From Clostridiales bacterium (GTDB taxonomy: Bacteria; Bacillota; Clostridia; Christensenellales; Aristaeellaceae), in contig SFJH01000001.1 of the NCBI GenBank assembly GCA_004555155.1, forward strand, positions 67,493-131,492: a stretch of DNA of 64,000 nt. Reading direction: 5' to 3'. Below are positions 61,957 to 64,000 of this stretch, piece after piece. The notes beneath the pieces were generated by a model that had not been told where the DNA came from, made no database searches, and was given only the letters and a program-made list of their open reading frames with translations. Both the position numbers and the translations under genes were made by a program. How positions within the stretch are numbered: position 1 is the stretch's first letter; each line of letters opens with the position of its first letter.

Positions 61957-63015
61957 TCATTCAGGAAGCCGACGATCTACAAAATCCACCGCTTCGACAA
62001 TCGTATTGAGCAGGAATTCATCCATTCGGTCAATCACCCTGCCGCGCAGTCCCTGTGGAATTGGATAGATGACTTCAGCAATGCTGCCGGCGATTGCGGC
62101 AATGGTATCGCTGTCGCCTCCAATCGAAATTGCGCAGGCGAGCACGTCTGCAAAGCTCTCTCCCTCGAGAAATGCCTTGATTGCCTGCGGAACAGAGCCA
62201 GCACAGGAAACATCAAATTCGTATTCCGCTCTGATTTCATCCAGCGTAAAGTCCAGATCATAAAATTTGCTGGCATACGCATAGATATCCTGCTTGCTTG
62301 CGCCATTGCGCAGATGAAAAATGCATCCCGCAACAACAACGGCGCCCTTGATTCCCTCGGGGTGATTGTGCGTTACCTTCGCAGAGATCTCTCCCAGCTT
62401 TTCAGCTTCCGCCAGCGAAAGCGCAGCCCAGCCGGCATAGGATGCACGCATCGCAGAGCCGTTTCCCCAGCTGTTGTAAGGCTGCGGAAGAGGGGATGCC
62501 AACCAGCGCCGAAAAGCGCCGCCATAACCGGCATGCGGATACTTTCTGCCATAGAGCAAAAGACTGTCCCGTATGGAGGAATACAGTATGTCCTCCGCCT
62601 CCGGTGCATCCATCCAATCCCTGGGAAGCCGGCTCAATCCCCGGCGCATTCCCTCTGCCACGGCACAGGTCATGACCGTATCGTCCGTGAATCTCGCATG
62701 CGCCTGAATCAGGCTATCCTTGTCCGTTTTGTGCTTGATATTGTGCCACTCGTAGACCGATCCTGCAACATCGCCGCAGGCTGCGCCCATCATACAGGTG
62801 CATACGTTATCGTTTCCCCAGCCGCCGGAAATCATAAACCACTTGCCCGTCCGCTTGTAGATCACAACCGCCTTGGCATTCCCCATGCTGTCGTCAAAAT
62901 ACACTGTGCGATTCTGGATCGCTCGTTTGATCTGACGATCTGCCATCACAACGGCGGTTCCCCAGGAGTATGACTCAACAGGCCCCCATAAGCGAAGATA
63001 GCGCTCATTTCTCAT
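61957..63015 (-). CDS. ADP-ribosylglycohydrolase family protein with N-terminal extension
   Basis: This 352-residue protein has the ARH fold from about residue 70: GAACGDVAGSVYEW, RFTDDTVMT (Mg2+ ligands), GNGSAMRASYAGW, and ISIGGDSDTIAAIAGSIAE (second metal triad Asp-Ser-Asp). Such enzymes remove ADP-ribose from proteins or other acceptors. Residues 1-70 are an extra segment (RYLRLWGPVESYSWGTAVVM) not typical of the family. ATG 63015 has GAGGGG upstream. The ATG at 63084 is excluded since the -10 box overlaps it. Confidence 0.85.
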   Translation of the reverse strand: MRNERYLRLWGPVESYSWGTAVVMADRQIKRAIQNRTVYFDDSMGNAKAVVIYKRTGKWFMISGGWGNDNVCTCMMGAACGDVAGSVYEWHNIKHKTDKDSLIQAHARFTDDTVMTCAVAEGMRRGLSRLPRDWMDAPEAEDILYSSIRDSLLLYGRKYPHAGYGGAFRRWLASPLPQPYNSWGNGSAMRASYAGWAALSLAEAEKLGEISAKVTHNHPEGIKGAVVVAGCIFHLRNGASKQDIYAYASKFYDLDFTLDEIRAEYEFDVSCAGSVPQAIKAFLEGESFADVLACAISIGGDSDTIAAIAGSIAEVIYPIPQGLRGRVIDRMDEFLLNTIVEAVDFVDRRLPE

Positions 63016-63084
63016 GCCGACGCCCCTCGTCAAAAAGCATTCGCCTTTATTGCCACAGCACAAATTTTCACAGTCAATAATCAT

Positions 63085-63114
63085 ATTATAATATTAATTA
63101 AACATCGCTGTCAA
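63085..63114 (-). promoter_or_regulatory. Promoter of ADP-ribosylglycohydrolase gene
   Basis: On the minus strand there is TTGACA (63109-63114), an 18-base spacer and TATAAT (63085-63090). Confidence 0.8.
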
Positions 63115-63233
63115 GCTTTATGTGCGAAATCGACAGCGGGAGTTTTTTGTTTTTTTTCAATGATTTTGAAGCATAACAAATGATACGAAATCTTTGGGAA
63201 AATCAGGCAAGAGGGCGCATTCGCCGAAAGCTC

Positions 63234-63549
63234 CTACAGCTTTGGTGAAAGACTGGAACGGCGCCTACGCTCGACCCTGCCATTGTGGCGCGGGGTATAG
63301 GGACGAATGCCGAACTCGAAGCCGCAGCAGCGCATGTTCCGGATGAGCTTCAGTAGGCTGGTTCGGATGACTATGCGGCTGCCACGGCCGGCATGCCAGC
63401 GATTCAACGCTTCCGTCATATCCCGCCTTCAAGAACCAGCTGCAGGACGCCCCTTTGTTATACTTCCGACTAGCCCGGGCCACTCCATATTTCTCCGCAT
63501 CTTGCATCAGAGATCAGCGGAATTTTATGTCCTGTGTGAGCCTGTTCAT
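63234..63549 (-). pseudogene. Remnant of IS481-type transposase gene
   Basis: The fragment starts MNRLTQDIKFR at ATG 63549, has an in-frame TGA after residue 11, then AEKYGVARASRKYNKG (helix-turn-helix) and RPWQPHSHPNQPTE, as in IS481-type transposases. A frameshift and large internal deletion join it to GIRPYTPRHNGRVE from the C-terminal catalytic region. It is clearly inactive. Confidence 0.8.
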
Positions 63550-63690
63550 GAGATTTGGACTTCCTCTCTGTTCGTTTTGTGTCGCGACTCTACTATATCA
63601 GATTGGTTCTCTAATCTCATCTTTTTTGCTTCCTTTTCCAAGATGTAATGTAGTCCTACAACAAAAGATGGAAAGATTTGATTTTCCCTA

Positions 63691-63719
63691 TTGACATCCG
63701 CCCCGTTTTGAGGTATAAT
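63691..63719 (+). promoter_or_regulatory. Promoter of tRNA-Trp
   Basis: Consensus TTGACA (63691-63696), a 17-base spacer and TATAAT (63714-63719), 21 bases before the tRNA. Confidence 0.88.
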
Positions 63720-63740
63720 AATATCCGTTCGAGAGAGCAT

Positions 63741-63814
63741 AGGGGCATGGTGTAATGGTAACACGTGGGTCTCCAAAACCTTTGTTGTGAGTTCGAATCT
63801 TACTGCCCCTGCCA
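63741..63814 (+). tRNA. tRNA-Trp (anticodon CCA)
   Basis: This 74-base tRNA has acceptor AGGGGCA / TGCCCCT, D arm GTGTAATGGTAACAC, anticodon loop CTCCAAA, T arm GTGAGTTCGAATCTTAC and encoded CCA. The anticodon stem TGGGT / ACCTT has a T-T mismatch and a G-T pair, slightly weaker than usual. Confidence 0.93.
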
Positions 63815-63816
63815 TG

Positions 63817-63851
63817 AGCGCTCTTCCTGAGAGGGAAGGGCGCTTTTCTTA
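63817..63851 (+). terminator. Terminator after tRNA-Trp
   Basis: AGCGC-CTTCC pairs with GGAAG-GCGCT, followed by TTTCTT. Confidence 0.75.
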
Positions 63852-63903
63852 TGGTTCTGACACAAGAGCAGAATACATTTCTTCAAACCCATCTCCATAT
63901 AAA

Positions 63904-64000
63904 GGCTCTGTGTCAAATGTAGGGGTGAAAAGAGAAAGATAACAAAATTCTCTTGCGGAAATGAGAGAAGTTCTGGTATCCAAAGGAAGTCCTTTTGAGC
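63904..64000 (-). mobile_element. Right end of an ISL3-type insertion sequence, cut by window
   Basis: A terminal inverted repeat-like GGCTCTGTGTCAAATG starts at 63904. The minus-strand frame from 64000 to TGA at 63913 reads KRTSFGYQNFSHFRKRI, like the C terminus of ISL3-family transposases (KRxxxGYRNFxxFRxR). The element continues past the right edge. Confidence 0.7.

Noticed and set aside
63015..63084. Upstream ATG at 63084 as start of the ADP-ribosylglycohydrolase
   Set aside because: It directly abuts a TATAAT box with a TTGACA 18 bases further up, so it would precede the transcript start.

Overview
The window looks like chromosome from a high-GC, strictly anaerobic, probably endospore-forming member of the Clostridia. 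The evidence is a Wood-Ljungdahl (CODH/ACS) gene block, an Nfn-type transhydrogenase, a SCIFF peptide locus (a hallmark of Clostridia), a SPOCS-domain spore protein, strong AGGAGG-type ribosome sites, and TTGACA/TATAAT promoters with 17-base spacers. No species is assigned.

Layout. 1-3635 (minus): metF-cooC-acsD-acsC, the methyl branch and corrinoid protein of acetyl-CoA synthesis; acsC runs off the left edge. 3756-5278: a nickel-handling island (small protein, CooT, His-rich protein, divergent CsoR/RcnR-type repressor). 5377-8065: acetyltransferase, folate ECF transporter under a THF riboswitch, and a flavodoxin-fold reductase. 8187-10452: nfnAB. 10574-12186: ldh(or mdh)-rex. 12417-13561: two small membrane proteins around tRNA-Leu. 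13630-16578: SCIFF peptide, its radical SAM maturase and a coupled PLP decarboxylase-like gene. 16753-17826: sugar epimerase. 18187-23212: a tightly overlapped TerB-domain / DUF2791 ATPase / Lhr-like helicase cassette, the best candidate for a poorly described system. 23525-27228: Na+-dependent symporter, malic enzyme, parvulin. 27284-29292: DUF2284/DUF362 ferredoxin-like pair.

29381-34415 is a complete lysine/DAP branch of the N-acetyl type (dapA, dapB, dapH, patA, deacetylase) behind one lysine riboswitch with a visible terminator/antiterminator. 34459-38046: HD phosphohydrolase, flavodoxin, MATE pump, NlpC/P60, DUF188. 38098-44384: SPOCS protein, thrB, thrC, divergent hom, and asd. 44386-45119 is a repeat-bounded micro-ORF. 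45128-49383: hppA pyrophosphatase, M18 peptidase, DUF3783. 49697-54221: YitT, MATE, GH29 fucosidase, radical SAM protein. 54559-56822: polar amino acid ABC transporter. 56942-60390: LysR regulator, Fe-S aldo/keto reductase and a GH29 pseudogene.

60391-64000 is a decayed, more AT-rich island with an ADP-ribosylglycohydrolase, an unrecognised protein, transposase remnants, tRNA-Trp and the 3' end of an ISL3-type transposase at the right edge.

Together the genes describe carbon fixation or acetogenic metabolism (CODH/ACS, MetF, folate uptake, Ni supply), redox and energy balancing (NfnAB, Rex, LDH, malic enzyme, membrane PPase), and aspartate-family amino acid synthesis. Function calls come from reading motifs by eye; no database search was run.
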